Below, in pieces: positions 1-9,010 of a DNA stretch of 64,000 nucleotides. The translations under genes were made by a program, and so were the position numbers. Origin of the DNA: an uncultured Mycoplasmatota bacterium (GTDB lineage: Bacteria; Bacillota_I; Bacilli_A; RF39; UBA660); assembly GCA_900553835.1 (NCBI GenBank), contig USFF01000003.1:7192-71191 (forward strand), in the 5' to 3' direction. Under the pieces are notes generated by a model, which saw only the letters and a list, made by a program, of their open reading frames with translations, searched no databases and had not been told where the DNA came from. Each line of letters begins with the position of its first letter. Positions within the stretch are counted from its first letter, which is position 1.

Positions 1-249
1 CATTGTATATTTTATATTCATACTTTTTAAGCTTTCTAAACATATTTCTCCTGTGTAAGAACCATAATTGTAACTATAGAAGTTTTGACTTCCTATATTT
101 AGTTTTGAGTTATTAAACATAGAAAGATAAACTATGTTTGGCATTAATACTAGGTTTTCTTTAATTTTTGTTTTTTCTAATTCTTCTTTGTATTTTTTTA
201 TTTCTTCATAACTTAAGTAACTTTTATGATTTAGAATTATTGTTTTCAT
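1..249 (-). CDS. tpiA: Triosephosphate isomerase, N-terminal part (runs off the left edge)
   Basis: This is the first 83 codons of a triosephosphate isomerase, which interconverts glyceraldehyde-3-phosphate and dihydroxyacetone phosphate in glycolysis. The protein opens MKTIILNHKSYLSYEE, where the Asn and Lys of NHK correspond to the family's NWK, the Lys being catalytic. Further on, NIGSQNFYS and TGEICLESLK match the usual GAQN and TGEIS..ML segments. The ATG overlaps the pgk stop by four bases (ATGA), so the two are translationally coupled. The C-terminal two thirds, including the catalytic His and Glu, lie outside the window. Confidence 0.93.
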   Translation of the reverse strand, partial: MKTIILNHKSYLSYEEIKKYKEELEKTKIKENLVLMPNIVYLSMFNNSKLNIGSQNFYSYNYGSYTGEICLESLKSMNIKYTM

Positions 250-1379
250 TTTTCCTCCATTATTTCTAGAGGTTTTAATGTTTTTCCTTCTAGATATTCA
301 AGCGATGCTCCACCACCTGTAGATAAGTAACTTGGAGTAAAGTTATATTTTTTTGATGCTGCGCCTGCATCTCCACCTAGTACTACTACAGTACTCTTTG
401 TTTGTTTTAGAAAGTTAAATAGTTCTTTTGTACCATTTTCATAGTTTTCATCTTCATATTTACCCATAGTTCCATTTATAATTATTAATGGTTTATTATG
501 TAACACCTTTTTATACATGCTAATTGTTTCGGGTCCAATATCATATATTGTTTCATCAGTATTAATGTGTCCAATTTCTTTTACACCATTTTCTGTTACT
601 ACATCTATTGGAAGCACTATTTTGTTAGTTGTAATTAATTTTTTACATTCTTCAAGTAGGTTATCCTCTACTAATGTTTTACCAACATTAATGTTTTCAC
701 TTTTTAGGAAAGTAGCACTCATTTTGCCACCTATTAGTACTTTTTCTGATGTAGGTAATAAATTTTTTATTACACCAATTTTGTCCTCAGCTTTTGCTCC
801 TCCTAGCAAAAGTGTTTTGTTTTCATTTTTAATTTTGTTTAGTTCTTCTATTTCTTTTAATACTAGAAAGCCTACTGCATGTGGTAAGTATTTGCTTATT
901 CCATAAGTTGATGCATGTTCTCGGTGGCTTGAAGCAAAAGCATCTAGTATGAAAACTTCTCCTAAAGATGCCCAGTATTTTGATAATTCTTCATCACAAT
1001 TACTTTCTAATTTATTAGGGTAATCCATAAATCTTGTGTTTTCTAGAAGTAATATATCTCTTTCTTTTAGGTTATTTACTAGTTCTTCTAATTCTTTTCC
1101 TTTTAATTTACTACTAAAGTAAATTTTTTTGTTAAGAAGCCCTTCTAATTCTTCTTTAACTGGTAATAATGAATTATTTAGATCCTCTTTAGTTTTTACT
1201 TTGCCTAAATGAGACATAAGAATTATTTTAACATTTTTTTCTAATAGATAATTTATTGTTTCTAGTGATGCTTTTATTCTGTTATTGTCTACAACTTTGC
1301 CATCCTTAATACTTACATTATAGTCTACTCTTAGTATTACTTTTTTGTTTTCTAAATTTATATCTTTTAGTGTTCGCAT
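246..1379 (-). CDS. pgk: Phosphoglycerate kinase
   Basis: Makes ATP from 1,3-bisphosphoglycerate in glycolysis (cytosol). The N-terminal domain has RVDYNV (family RVDFNVP), SHLGK, LLLENTRF and DAFASSHREHAST (family DAFGTAHRAHAS). The C-terminal nucleotide domain has LLGGAKAEDKI and a glycine-rich VVLGGDAGAA. At about 377 residues it is slightly short for the family (about 390). A GTG three codons upstream (1388) is in frame, but it lies inside the AAGGTGA ribosome-binding site. The ATG at 1379, five bases after that site, is therefore preferred. It is followed by tpiA with an ATGA overlap; gap lies upstream but is separated by another gene and a terminator. Confidence 0.96.
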   Translation of the reverse strand: MRTLKDINLENKKVILRVDYNVSIKDGKVVDNNRIKASLETINYLLEKNVKIILMSHLGKVKTKEDLNNSLLPVKEELEGLLNKKIYFSSKLKGKELEELVNNLKERDILLLENTRFMDYPNKLESNCDEELSKYWASLGEVFILDAFASSHREHASTYGISKYLPHAVGFLVLKEIEELNKIKNENKTLLLGGAKAEDKIGVIKNLLPTSEKVLIGGKMSATFLKSENINVGKTLVEDNLLEECKKLITTNKIVLPIDVVTENGVKEIGHINTDETIYDIGPETISMYKKVLHNKPLIIINGTMGKYEDENYENGTKELFNFLKQTKSTVVVLGGDAGAASKKYNFTPSYLSTGGGASLEYLEGKTLKPLEIMEEK

Positions 1380-1470
1380 TTTAGTCACCTTATAATTATT
1401 ATACTATTAATATTCTATTTTGAACTAAATTTGTTCATTTTTATACATAAAGTTTACTAATTATTTTTTA

Positions 1471-1510
1471 CTAAAACAACACACAGGGCAAGAGTTGTGT
1501 GTTGTTTTAG
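1471..1510 (-). terminator. Perfect 14-bp hairpin after the 1512-2096 gene
   Basis: CTAAAACAACACAC (1471-1484) pairs perfectly with 1497-1510 around a 12-base loop. The A-rich/T-rich ends give a T run in either direction. It lies just past the stop of the minus-strand gene at 1512 and before pgk, so it probably ends that transcript. Confidence 0.85.
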
Positions 1511-1511
1511 G

Positions 1512-2096
1512 TTAATTTTGCACTTTATTATTTAAATATTTTTCTATTAATACTTTTTTTATTTTTTCATTTTGTTCTTGTTCATTTTCTATTTCTTCTC
1601 TTTGTTTTTTTAGTTTATTAGTGTAACTTAGACATTCATTTATTATGGCATCAACTGTATGTATACCTTTTTCTTTAAATAATTTGTTATCTTCTTTTTT
1701 GTATGTGAAAAGTGTTTTATTTACTTTTTCTAAGGAGTAATGATTTAAATTGTAGCAAATATTAAAGCGATTAATCCATTTATCAAATATTATGCAGTAA
1801 TCAGGCAAGTTTTTTCTTGATACGTTGAATTTAGGATTTCTCCTATATGGAAATTCGTATTGTTTTTGACGGTCCATGTATATAACTGGTATTTTTTTAC
1901 CTGTTATTAACTCTCTAACATAAAATGGTGATTCACCTGTAATAAAAAGTATTTCATTATTTTTTGTTATGTATCTACTTTCTATATATACCTTGTCTAA
2001 TCTGTCCGCATTTTTATCACCTAAAAAAGCAATTCCCCCTTCATATATGTTTTTAGTTAAAAGTATTTCTTTGATCGCTTTTAATGTATTTAGCAT
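1512..2096 (-). CDS. Hypothetical protein, about 194 residues
   Basis: I do not recognise this protein. It has no signal peptide or membrane segment. The N-terminal half is a mixed alpha/beta region with a glycine-rich stretch (IYEGGIAFLGDK). The middle is rich in aromatic and basic residues (RQKQYEFPYRRNP). The last 50 residues are charged and probably a helical coil (KKQREEIENEQEQNEKIKK). A GTG at 2105 is in frame, but AGAGGTG followed by six bases points to the ATG at 2096. It stands alone between gap and pgk, ended by a strong hairpin. Confidence 0.75.
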   Translation of the reverse strand: MLNTLKAIKEILLTKNIYEGGIAFLGDKNADRLDKVYIESRYITKNNEILFITGESPFYVRELITGKKIPVIYMDRQKQYEFPYRRNPKFNVSRKNLPDYCIIFDKWINRFNICYNLNHYSLEKVNKTLFTYKKEDNKLFKEKGIHTVDAIINECLSYTNKLKKQREEIENEQEQNEKIKKVLIEKYLNNKVQN

Positions 2097-2232
2097 GTGC
2101 TTCACCTCTTGGCTTTATATTATATATCACTAGTAATTCTTTGTAAAGGAAAATAGAAATGTAGATGTCCATTTTAGTTTTTTGAAGTTGTTTCTACACC
2201 TAATTCTAATTTAATTAAATTAAAAGCACATT

Positions 2233-3237
2233 TTAGTACTTTTTGCACCAATAATGCGCTGTTTTAAGCATTTGACTAGTATAGCCCCATTCGTTATCAT
2301 ACCAAGCTGATACCTTTATAATATGTAAGTCATTAGTATTAATTGTTTTTGTAAGTAATCCATCTACAATTGCCCCTTCTGTTGTACCAATTATGTCTGA
2401 ACTTACAAGTGGAACATTTACTATTTTTATTACATCAGATGTGTTTCCTTTAAACATGTCATTTACTTCTTCGGGTGTAACTGATTTTTTTACATTAACC
2501 ATTAAGTCAATTAAACTTCCGTCTCCTACTGGTACCCTGTATGAAGCACCTTCTAATTTGCCATTTAATTCAGGGATTACTCTCCCAATCGTACTTGCAG
2601 CTCCAGTTGAGGTTGGTACAATGTTAAGTGAAGCTGCTCTTCCACGTCTACTTTCTATTCCTTTTTTGTGTGGAATATCAAGTGTTTCTTGATCATTTGT
2701 TATGGCATGAACTGTAGACATAAATCCTGCTTCAACTATAAAGCATTTGTTTAGTAAGTTAAGTACAGGTGCTAAGCAGTTTGTTGTACATGATGCTGCA
2801 CTTAATACTATGTCTTCTTTATCTATTATTTTTTCATTTACTCCATAAACTATTGTCTTACATTCGTCTTTTGCTGGCGCACTGATGAGGACTTTTTTTG
2901 CGCCTGCATTTATGTGAGCCATACTTTTTTCTTTGGATGTGAAAGCTCCAGTACACTCAAGTACGATATCTACTTTTAATTCTTCCCATGGTAATTTATT
3001 TGGATCGCTTTCGCTAAAGACTTTTATTTTTTTTCCATCTATTTCTATGTATTCATCCTCACAAGCAACTTTACTATTTAGTGTTCTATGAACAGAATCA
3101 TATTTATAAAAATAGGCAAGCGTTAAACTATCTGTTAAGTCATTTATTCCCACTACTTCCATATCTTTTCTGTCCATTATTTGTCTTAAGGCACATCTTC
3201 CTATTCTACCAAAACCATTAATTGCTACTCTTATCAT
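2233..3237 (-). CDS. gap: Glyceraldehyde-3-phosphate dehydrogenase
   Basis: Oxidises glyceraldehyde-3-phosphate to 1,3-bisphosphoglycerate with NAD. The Rossmann start is IRVAINGFGRIGR; the catalytic Cys lies in SAASCTTNCLAP; the C-terminal signature WYDNEWGYTSQM is present. The 334-residue length is normal. A longer in-frame start (3267) overlaps the gene upstream. The ATG at 3237 is preceded by a near-perfect AAAGGAG six bases away and begins exactly at the conserved N-terminus. It starts 13 bases after the nucleoside kinase stop, so the two form an operon. Confidence 0.97.
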   Translation of the reverse strand: MIRVAINGFGRIGRCALRQIMDRKDMEVVGINDLTDSLTLAYFYKYDSVHRTLNSKVACEDEYIEIDGKKIKVFSESDPNKLPWEELKVDIVLECTGAFTSKEKSMAHINAGAKKVLISAPAKDECKTIVYGVNEKIIDKEDIVLSAASCTTNCLAPVLNLLNKCFIVEAGFMSTVHAITNDQETLDIPHKKGIESRRGRAASLNIVPTSTGAASTIGRVIPELNGKLEGASYRVPVGDGSLIDLMVNVKKSVTPEEVNDMFKGNTSDVIKIVNVPLVSSDIIGTTEGAIVDGLLTKTINTNDLHIIKVSAWYDNEWGYTSQMLKTAHYWCKKY

Positions 3238-3250
3238 TCTTTTTCTCCTT

Positions 3251-4900
3251 TTATTCAAAATATCCATTACCTATAAACTCCCTTAAAACAGCAGTACTTG
3301 GAACATCACTTTCAGAAATGTTTAAGAAATATCTTAAAAAATTAATTATTCTTAGTGCTTCCCCATAGTATTCATCATCCATTTTTACTGAATATAATAG
3401 TGGCACTGCATAAGTTTTAAGTACACCTAATTCATATATTAACGCTGTATTTAGTACTATATCTGCTTCTTTTTGGTAAGGAAATATGTATTTTTCTTCA
3501 CTTTTTCTTACTACTTGCCAATTTTTAAGTGTTTCAGAAGCACTATAACCTCTTGTTCTATGGTCTCTTACCAATCTCCTTATTAATCTGATATCAAGAG
3601 TTGATACGTGATTATGTCTGTCTAGTCCTAGTGGTGTGAATGGACTAATATATATTTTAAGCTTATTTTTTCTATCTATACTAGAAGTTAGTTTTTCATT
3701 TAACGTATGTATTCCTTCTATTATAATTATTTCGTTTTCTTTTAATTTAATTGGTTTTCCTTTGTATTCTTTTTCTCCAGTTAGGAAATTATATGTTGGT
3801 AACATACATTCTTTTTTATTTAGTAAATCATTTAATTTTTGATTAAATAGGTTAATATCTATTGCTTCGGGTATGTCAAATAAGTAGTTACCATTTTCAT
3901 CTTTAGGTGTGTTTTTTCTTTCTAAAAAGAAATCATCAGTTGATAGTACAAATGTGTCTATTCCTTTGTTTTTAAGGTATAATGATAGTTTTTTGCTAGT
4001 TGTTGTTTTCCCAGAACTAGAAGGTCCTGCGATTAAAACAACCTTTATTTTGTCAATATTAGTTTCAATTATGTTTGCCACATTATTTAAATCACTATTT
4101 TGTTTAATTTCATTAAGTTCTATAAATTCTTTTATTTTACTATCTATTACTATGTTATTTACCTCTCCTACATAGTTGACACCTAGTATTTTTGACCAAT
4201 TTGCATATGCTTTAAATACGTTTAGTACTCCTTCTATATGTGTATATTTTGGGATAGTTAAATTCTCTCTTTCAGGATATTCAAGCATTACGGCTCCATC
4301 TTTAGTTAAAGTTAAATCAAATTTATTTAATATTTTTGTGTTCACTGGCATTTGGGAATAAAAGTAGTTATAGTAGTCTAGCATTTTATAAAGTGTTACT
4401 ACTTCATCTGATGTTTGTTCATATATACTTGCTTTTTCATATTCTTTGATATTTTTAAAGTAGTTAAGTGCTTCTTTTCTTGGTACTTGTACTTTTTGTA
4501 TTCTTATGTTTTCTTTCGAAAGTTCAAACATTTTATTTTTTATTTCATTTATTATTTTTTCATTTACATCTATGTTTATTTTAGTATATATACCTTTATC
4601 TAATGAATGTTTTAGTTCAACATTTGTGCCACTTCCAAATAATTCTTTTACGGCTGTTATGTACAAAAATTTGAGCCCACTTCTATATATTCTAGCACCA
4701 TTTATATTTTTTAGGTCTATTAGTTTCATTTTAGTGTCTTCATATAGTTTATAGTCTAGTTCTACTACTTCCCCATTTATTGAAGCAGCAATTATTTCGT
4801 TTTCTAGGTTTTGTTTATTTATTATTTCTTCTATACTAGTTCCTTCTTTTAGCACTACTGAGCCTACATTTTCAATGTCTACTATTATATCATTATTCAT
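3251..4900 (-). CDS. TGS/uridine-kinase-like nucleoside kinase
   Basis: About 549 residues in three parts. Residues 1-65 are a TGS-like beta fold. Residues about 70-230 resemble the second additional domain of threonyl-tRNA synthetase. Residues about 285-500 are a P-loop kinase with Walker A GPSSSGKTT, STDDFF and YNFLTGEK, typical of uridine kinase/phosphoribulokinase proteins. This architecture is known from Firmicutes and Thermotoga as a nucleoside kinase; the exact substrate is not known. It heads the operon with gap. An extended -10 (TGATATAAT on the minus strand, 4924-4932) lies just upstream. Confidence 0.88.
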   Translation of the reverse strand: MNNDIIVDIENVGSVVLKEGTSIEEIINKQNLENEIIAASINGEVVELDYKLYEDTKMKLIDLKNINGARIYRSGLKFLYITAVKELFGSGTNVELKHSLDKGIYTKINIDVNEKIINEIKNKMFELSKENIRIQKVQVPRKEALNYFKNIKEYEKASIYEQTSDEVVTLYKMLDYYNYFYSQMPVNTKILNKFDLTLTKDGAVMLEYPERENLTIPKYTHIEGVLNVFKAYANWSKILGVNYVGEVNNIVIDSKIKEFIELNEIKQNSDLNNVANIIETNIDKIKVVLIAGPSSSGKTTTSKKLSLYLKNKGIDTFVLSTDDFFLERKNTPKDENGNYLFDIPEAIDINLFNQKLNDLLNKKECMLPTYNFLTGEKEYKGKPIKLKENEIIIIEGIHTLNEKLTSSIDRKNKLKIYISPFTPLGLDRHNHVSTLDIRLIRRLVRDHRTRGYSASETLKNWQVVRKSEEKYIFPYQKEADIVLNTALIYELGVLKTYAVPLLYSVKMDDEYYGEALRIINFLRYFLNISESDVPSTAVLREFIGNGYFE

Positions 4901-4923
4901 CTATAGCACCTACTTTCATATAT

Positions 4924-4932
4924 ATTATATCA
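4924..4932 (-). promoter_or_regulatory. Extended -10 promoter for the kinase-gap operon
   Basis: Reading leftward, TGATATAAT fits the extended -10 pattern TGnTATAAT, 24 bases before the kinase start. No good -35 was found 17 bases upstream. Confidence 0.45.
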
Positions 4933-5006
4933 AATTTTTAGATTTTTGCCTTATTATTTGTATATTTTTTTATTTTTTTCGTAAATATATTTATAGGTGA
5001 TTAGAA

Positions 5007-5573
5007 ATGATTATTCCAACAATTGTTGATAAGGAAGATGGGATGTATAAAGCGTTTGATATTTATAGTAGACTTCTTAAGGATAGAATTATTTTTTTAA
5101 GCGGTGAAATTACTGATGAAACTGCAAATTTAGTTGTTAGCGAACTTCTTTATTTAAATAGTCTAAGTACTGATGATATTTATCTTTATATTAATAGTCC
5201 TGGTGGTTCTGTTACAGCTGGAATGGCTATTTATGATACTATGAATTTTATTGAAAGTGACGTTTCTACTATTTGCGTTGGTATGTGTGCTTCTATGGCA
5301 GCTTTCCTTTTGAGTAGTGGAGAGAAGGGAAAGAGAATTGCACTTAAAAATAGTGAGGTTATGATACATCAACCCCTTGGGGGCGCTAGTGGTCAGGCTA
5401 CTGAAATTAAAATTGCTGCTGAAAGAATTATCAAGCTTAAGAAGAAGATAAATGAAATTTTATCTATTAACACTGGTAAAAGTTTAAGTAAGATTACTAA
5501 AGATACTGAGAGAGATTATTTTTTAGATGCAGATGAAGCTTTAGAATATGGACTAGTTGATCAAGTATTATAA
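5007..5573 (+). CDS. clpP: ATP-dependent Clp protease, proteolytic subunit
   Basis: Serine protease that forms the 14-mer chamber fed by Clp ATPases. It degrades misfolded and regulatory proteins. The nucleophile is in GMCASMAAF, the catalytic His in VMIHQPLGG, and the Asp in the [12 protein letters not shown] region. The 188-residue length is typical. AGGTGA precedes the ATG. It is transcribed alone, towards the origin, and shares a bidirectional terminator with the converging gene at 5586. Confidence 0.96.
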   Translation: MIIPTIVDKEDGMYKAFDIYSRLLKDRIIFLSGEITDETANLVVSELLYLNSLSTDDIYLYINSPGGSVTAGMAIYDTMNFIESDVSTICVGMCASMAAFLLSSGEKGKRIALKNSEVMIHQPLGGASGQATEIKIAAERIIKLKKKINEILSINTGKSLSKITKDTERDYFLDADEALEYGLVDQVL

Positions 5574-5600
5574 AAAGGTTCTTTTTTAGAGAACCTTTTT
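5572..5600. terminator. Bidirectional terminator, clpP / hypothetical
   Basis: AAAAAGGTTCT (5572-5582) pairs with AGAACCTTTTT (5590-5600). The flanking A and T runs allow termination from both sides. The stop of the minus-strand gene falls in the loop. Confidence 0.88.
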
Positions 5601-6488
5601 TAAGTAGTATACATTATGTTTTTCTTTTATAGCGCTATATAAAGTACTCTGTAAAAGACTAGCAACTTTTTCTGTTTTTGCTGCGACACTTTTATTAATT
5701 TTGTTAATTAGTTCTTCATCTAGTCTTAATGATGCTGCTTTTATGTGCGCTAAAGAAATCGCTAATTCTTCTAAAGTTTCTATGTCTTCCAAGTCTTTTT
5801 CTGTGTAGTTTATTATTCTTTTAATTTTATCAATTAACATGCTTAGATAAGCATCTTCTTCAAAAGATATACTTCTAAAATATTTAGCACATTTATTCAT
5901 GTAATATTCACCTGTTAGAACTAATTTTTCTGGTTTTCTGTATTTTATGTCTAGCATAGTTCCTTCCACTATGAATGTTATATAGGCAAGTGTGTATTTG
6001 TATTCTATTAGTTTATTTTTTAATTCTTTACTGTTATTTAAATTTGTGAAGTCATGTAGGTAATATAATACTGAGTTTATCATGTCATATGTTTGAGATA
6101 GTCTTATTGTTTCTACAATTTCATCTACCGCTTTGTTTTTTGATGTTGTTATAGTTTGAAGAGTATCTAATCTTTTATTAATACGAAGAACTGCTATATC
6201 TTCAATGTTTCCTTCTTTAATAGGGTCGTTATTTATTTTGTGCATAAGTCCCATTACTATGTTATCAGCTAAAGTTATTCTTCTATTTGTATTTAGTTTA
6301 TTTATTTCTCCATCAATTACTTCTTCTAAAAATCTATATCTTTTTATTATTTCATCGTATTCTGGAGTGTCTATTTTTTCATTGATTTCTAAATTAATTA
6401 GCATTTCTAGTAATTTATATTCAGTTTTTGAGAAATTTATTAATTCTCTTACTATACCGTTAACAAATAGTATTTCATTATTATCCAT
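5586..6488 (-). CDS. Hypothetical all-helical protein, 300 residues
   Basis: No family recognised. The sequence is rich in Glu, Ile, Lys and Leu and looks almost wholly alpha-helical, without a signal peptide or membrane helix, so it is probably cytosolic. No catalytic motif is visible. An AAGGAG lies upstream of the ATG. Its 5' side faces a small XRE-type regulator gene, with a perfect palindrome (6545-6576) between them. Control by that regulator is a reasonable guess. Confidence 0.75.
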   Translation of the reverse strand: MDNNEILFVNGIVRELINFSKTEYKLLEMLINLEINEKIDTPEYDEIIKRYRFLEEVIDGEINKLNTNRRITLADNIVMGLMHKINNDPIKEGNIEDIAVLRINKRLDTLQTITTSKNKAVDEIVETIRLSQTYDMINSVLYYLHDFTNLNNSKELKNKLIEYKYTLAYITFIVEGTMLDIKYRKPEKLVLTGEYYMNKCAKYFRSISFEEDAYLSMLIDKIKRIINYTEKDLEDIETLEELAISLAHIKAASLRLDEELINKINKSVAAKTEKVASLLQSTLYSAIKEKHNVYYLKKVL

Positions 6489-6544
6489 AATACAACTACT
6501 CCTTTGGTAAGTATTTTATACTATTTAATTTATTTTGTAAAGAA

Positions 6545-6576
6545 AAATGTTGATAAATCTAGATTTATCAACATTT
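6545..6576. repeat. Perfect 32-bp palindrome between divergent genes
   Basis: AAATGTTGATAAATCT (6545-6560) is followed directly by its exact reverse complement (6561-6576), with no loop, then GTTTTTTG. It lies between the starts of the divergent genes at 5586-6488 and 6654-6872. It could be an operator for a dimeric regulator or a terminator-like hairpin. Confidence 0.7.
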
Positions 6577-6653
6577 GTTTTTTGTGTGTTAATAATTACT
6601 TATCCATTTTAATATTAAGAAAAATTTACTTATTAAGTATAGTGGTGAAGATA

Positions 6654-6872
6654 ATGAATAGGTTGAAAGATTTAAGAGAAGATAAAGATTTAACACAGAA
6701 AGATATTGCTGAACTTTTTAAAATTGATCAAAGCAATTACAGTAAGTATGAACTTGAGAAGATAGGAATCCCTTTAGAACTATTAAAAAAGTCAGCTTTT
6801 TATTATAATACTAGTACAGATTATATTTTAGGAATTACTAATACTATAGAGCCTTATCCTAGAATAAAATAA
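6654..6872 (+). CDS. Small XRE-family HTH regulator
   Basis: A 72-residue protein that is almost only a Cro/CI-type helix-turn-helix domain. LTQKDIAELFKIDQSNYSKYE is helices 2-3, followed by the conserved end NTSTDYILGITN. Such proteins bind DNA as dimers and usually repress nearby genes. The open frame extends further upstream, but the ATG at 6654 fits the domain boundary, and the weak GTGGTGAAG upstream is the only ribosome-binding site. A similar protein is encoded at 17590-17808. Its target is unknown; the neighbouring divergent gene is the obvious candidate. Confidence 0.85.
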   Translation: MNRLKDLREDKDLTQKDIAELFKIDQSNYSKYELEKIGIPLELLKKSAFYYNTSTDYILGITNTIEPYPRIK

Positions 6873-6902
6873 GAAATGGTTATTTATCTTTAACCATTTC
6901 TT
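6871..6902. terminator. Bidirectional terminator, XRE / whiA
   Basis: AAGAAATGGTTA (6871-6882) and TAACCATTTCTT (6891-6902) form a 12-bp stem with an 8-base loop. It overlaps both converging stop codons. Confidence 0.85.
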
Positions 6903-7797
6903 TAATTTTTCTAAATCTGTGATTAATTCCACTTTTTGTTATTTTATTATTTGTTTCAATAGACATTATTTCTGCAAGTTCTTGCATAGAACTTTCTGGA
7001 TATTTTTCTTTATATAGGCATATTTCTTTTATTTTATCATCTAATAGATCGAAGTCTTCTCTTTCTTTTAGTTTTTTTATGTTTTCTAATTGTTCATTCG
7101 AAGAAAAAACTATTTTATCTATATTGGCTTGTTCACAATTGTTTAGTCTATTAGTCATATTTTTATGATCTCTATATATTCTTATATCTTCATAATAAAA
7201 TAAATTATTATAAGCATTAAGTAGTTTTATAAAGTCACTTATTTTTTCACTTTCTTTTATGTAAACCATGAAATGTTTTTCTCTTTTTAGTATTTTACTA
7301 CTGAAGTTAAGCTCATTTAATAAGTCATTTATGTACTCAGCTATTATTTTATTGTCTATTATAAATTCAAGATGATATCTACTTGTTTTTGGGTCGTTAA
7401 CGCTTCCACATATTAGGAAAGCACCCCTTAAATAAGATTTTTTTTCTTCAACATTTTCACATAAGAATTTATCAGGTTTATATTTTCTTCTACCTTTTTC
7501 ATCTATTATGTTTAGTGCTTTTAGTATTTTTTCTGCATCTTTTACTTTTATGTGAAGAAGATAGTTTTTATTAAGTCTATTTATTTCTTCTTTTTCTATG
7601 TTTACTTCTACTCCAAATAAATCTTTTATTAATTTGTATATTCTTCTGGATACTCCTATGTTTTCTGTATATATAGAAAATTCATTTTTAGTTATTTCAC
7701 CACTTATATTTACTATTGCTGATAATTCTGATATGAGTTCTGTTTCAGAGTATTCTAGGTTAAGAATTTCATTTTTTATATTACTTGTATATGACAT
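6880..7797 (-). CDS. whiA: WhiA-type DNA-binding protein
   Basis: WhiA has an N-terminal LAGLIDADG-like fold (residues 1 to about 200) and a C-terminal helix-turn-helix. Here MSYTSNIKNEIL opens the protein; RGAFLICGSVNDPKTSRYHLEF is the characteristic central segment; PESSMQELAEIMS and KSGINHRFRKI form the C-terminal HTH. In Bacillus it affects division and chromosome segregation. The start at 7797 lies one base after the stop of the M23 gene; a longer frame to 7839 lacks the family N-terminus. In most Firmicutes whiA sits with yvcJ/yvcK; here it follows a cell-division hydrolase and ftsEX. Confidence 0.93.
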   Translation of the reverse strand: MSYTSNIKNEILNLEYSETELISELSAIVNISGEITKNEFSIYTENIGVSRRIYKLIKDLFGVEVNIEKEEINRLNKNYLLHIKVKDAEKILKALNIIDEKGRRKYKPDKFLCENVEEKKSYLRGAFLICGSVNDPKTSRYHLEFIIDNKIIAEYINDLLNELNFSSKILKREKHFMVYIKESEKISDFIKLLNAYNNLFYYEDIRIYRDHKNMTNRLNNCEQANIDKIVFSSNEQLENIKKLKEREDFDLLDDKIKEICLYKEKYPESSMQELAEIMSIETNNKITKSGINHRFRKIKEMVKDK

Positions 7798-7798
7798 T

Positions 7799-9010
7799 TT
7801 ACCACGTTCTTCCTGAAAATCTGTATGGGAAATATACATAGTTTTCTGGATTTACTATATAATTTCTGTATCCTGATAAACTTATATGTCCTTTAGCTAT
7901 TGTGAAATGAAGATGGGTATTAGTAGAACAACCATCATATGAACCAGGATTTCCAAATTTTGTTGCTGTTGTAGGTCCTCCGCCCATATAAGCTATAATA
8001 TCATACTTTGATACTACATCTCCTACATCATAATCCCCAAAACTTAATAGATGCATATATATCGTTGTATAGGGTTGTCCTTTTATATTATGATGAAGAA
8101 CTAACATTTGTCCTCCACAGTTGACTTTATATTTCTTATAAACTACACCATCAGCTGCTGCATATATTGGTGCACCTTCTTTGGATCCTACCACCGCTAT
8201 ATCTGTTCCAGTATGTCCCTCTATTTTTCCTGTTATTGGGCTTTTCCTTATTCCATATCTACTTGATATCATGTCTCCAGGTACTGGTCTTATAAAACCT
8301 GTGTCATACGGGATGTTTGTAGTTTTACCACATATAGCTAGTATGTCACTTCTTTTTTTACAACCTCTGTTTTTATATTTTGTTACTTCTTCTTCTAAGT
8401 CTTTTATTTCTCCGTCTAGGTCTAGTCCTAAATTGTATAATTTATTTATCTCTGTTCCCAAACTATTTAATTGGCTTTTTAATGTCTTTCTTTCGTTCTC
8501 TTCTTCGTCTTTTTGTTTTTGTAATTCTTCTTGTAGTAAGTTGTTTTGCTTGATTAAATCATTCATTTCATTTATAAGTTCTTTGTTGTATCTACTTAAT
8601 TCATCTACAACAGATACTCTGTGAATGAAGTCCGTAAATGATTTTGCTTTAAATATATATTCTAGATATGATTTTTCTCCATTTGATACTTGAAAAAATA
8701 CTAAAATACTTTTTGTTTCTGACTTTTTATTATTTATTTGAACATTTAAATCCTCTATTTTTTTTAGTGTTTCTTGTATTTCTAAATCTAACTCATTTAT
8801 TTTGTTGTCTGTTTCTTGGATGTTTGTGGATACATTATTGTATTCTTTTTCTGTAAGTGCTTTTTTATTTGCTTTGTCTTGTTTTTCTTTTTTTAGAGCA
8901 GCTAATTCATCTAGTAAATCTCCATATGTTCTTCTGGCAGCTTCTAATGAACTAGGGTATATTATTATGAAAGACATCAATAATATAATTAGTATTTTCG
9001 TTTTTTTCAT
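7799..9010 (-). CDS. Secreted coiled-coil M23 peptidase (EnvC/PcsB/CwlO-like FtsEX partner)
   Basis: A signal peptide (residues 1-24, ending SLEAA) is followed by long coiled coils (about 30-220). A Cys-containing linker precedes a C-terminal M23/LytM domain (about 245-390). Zinc motifs are intact: HTGTDIA (HxxxD) and NTHLHF (HxH). The protein should cut peptidoglycan cross-bridges outside the cell. Its start overlaps the ftsX stop by one base (TAATG), and ftsE is next upstream. This is the arrangement known for EnvC, PcsB and CwlO, whose coiled coils dock on FtsX and release autoinhibition. Activation by FtsEX is therefore inferred. Confidence 0.92.
   Translation of the reverse strand: MKKTKILIILLMSFIIIYPSSLEAARRTYGDLLDELAALKKEKQDKANKKALTEKEYNNVSTNIQETDNKINELDLEIQETLKKIEDLNVQINNKKSETKSILVFFQVSNGEKSYLEYIFKAKSFTDFIHRVSVVDELSRYNKELINEMNDLIKQNNLLQEELQKQKDEEENERKTLKSQLNSLGTEINKLYNLGLDLDGEIKDLEEEVTKYKNRGCKKRSDILAICGKTTNIPYDTGFIRPVPGDMISSRYGIRKSPITGKIEGHTGTDIAVVGSKEGAPIYAAADGVVYKKYKVNCGGQMLVLHHNIKGQPYTTIYMHLLSFGDYDVGDVVSKYDIIAYMGGGPTTATKFGNPGSYDGCSTNTHLHFTIAKGHISLSGYRNYIVNPENYVYFPYRFSGRTW

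Noticed and set aside
4415..4603. Plus-strand frames rich in Phe, Ile and Tyr opposite the nucleoside kinase
   Set aside because: They are complements of AT-rich minus-strand coding sequence; no ribosome sites and the opposite frame is a clear enzyme.
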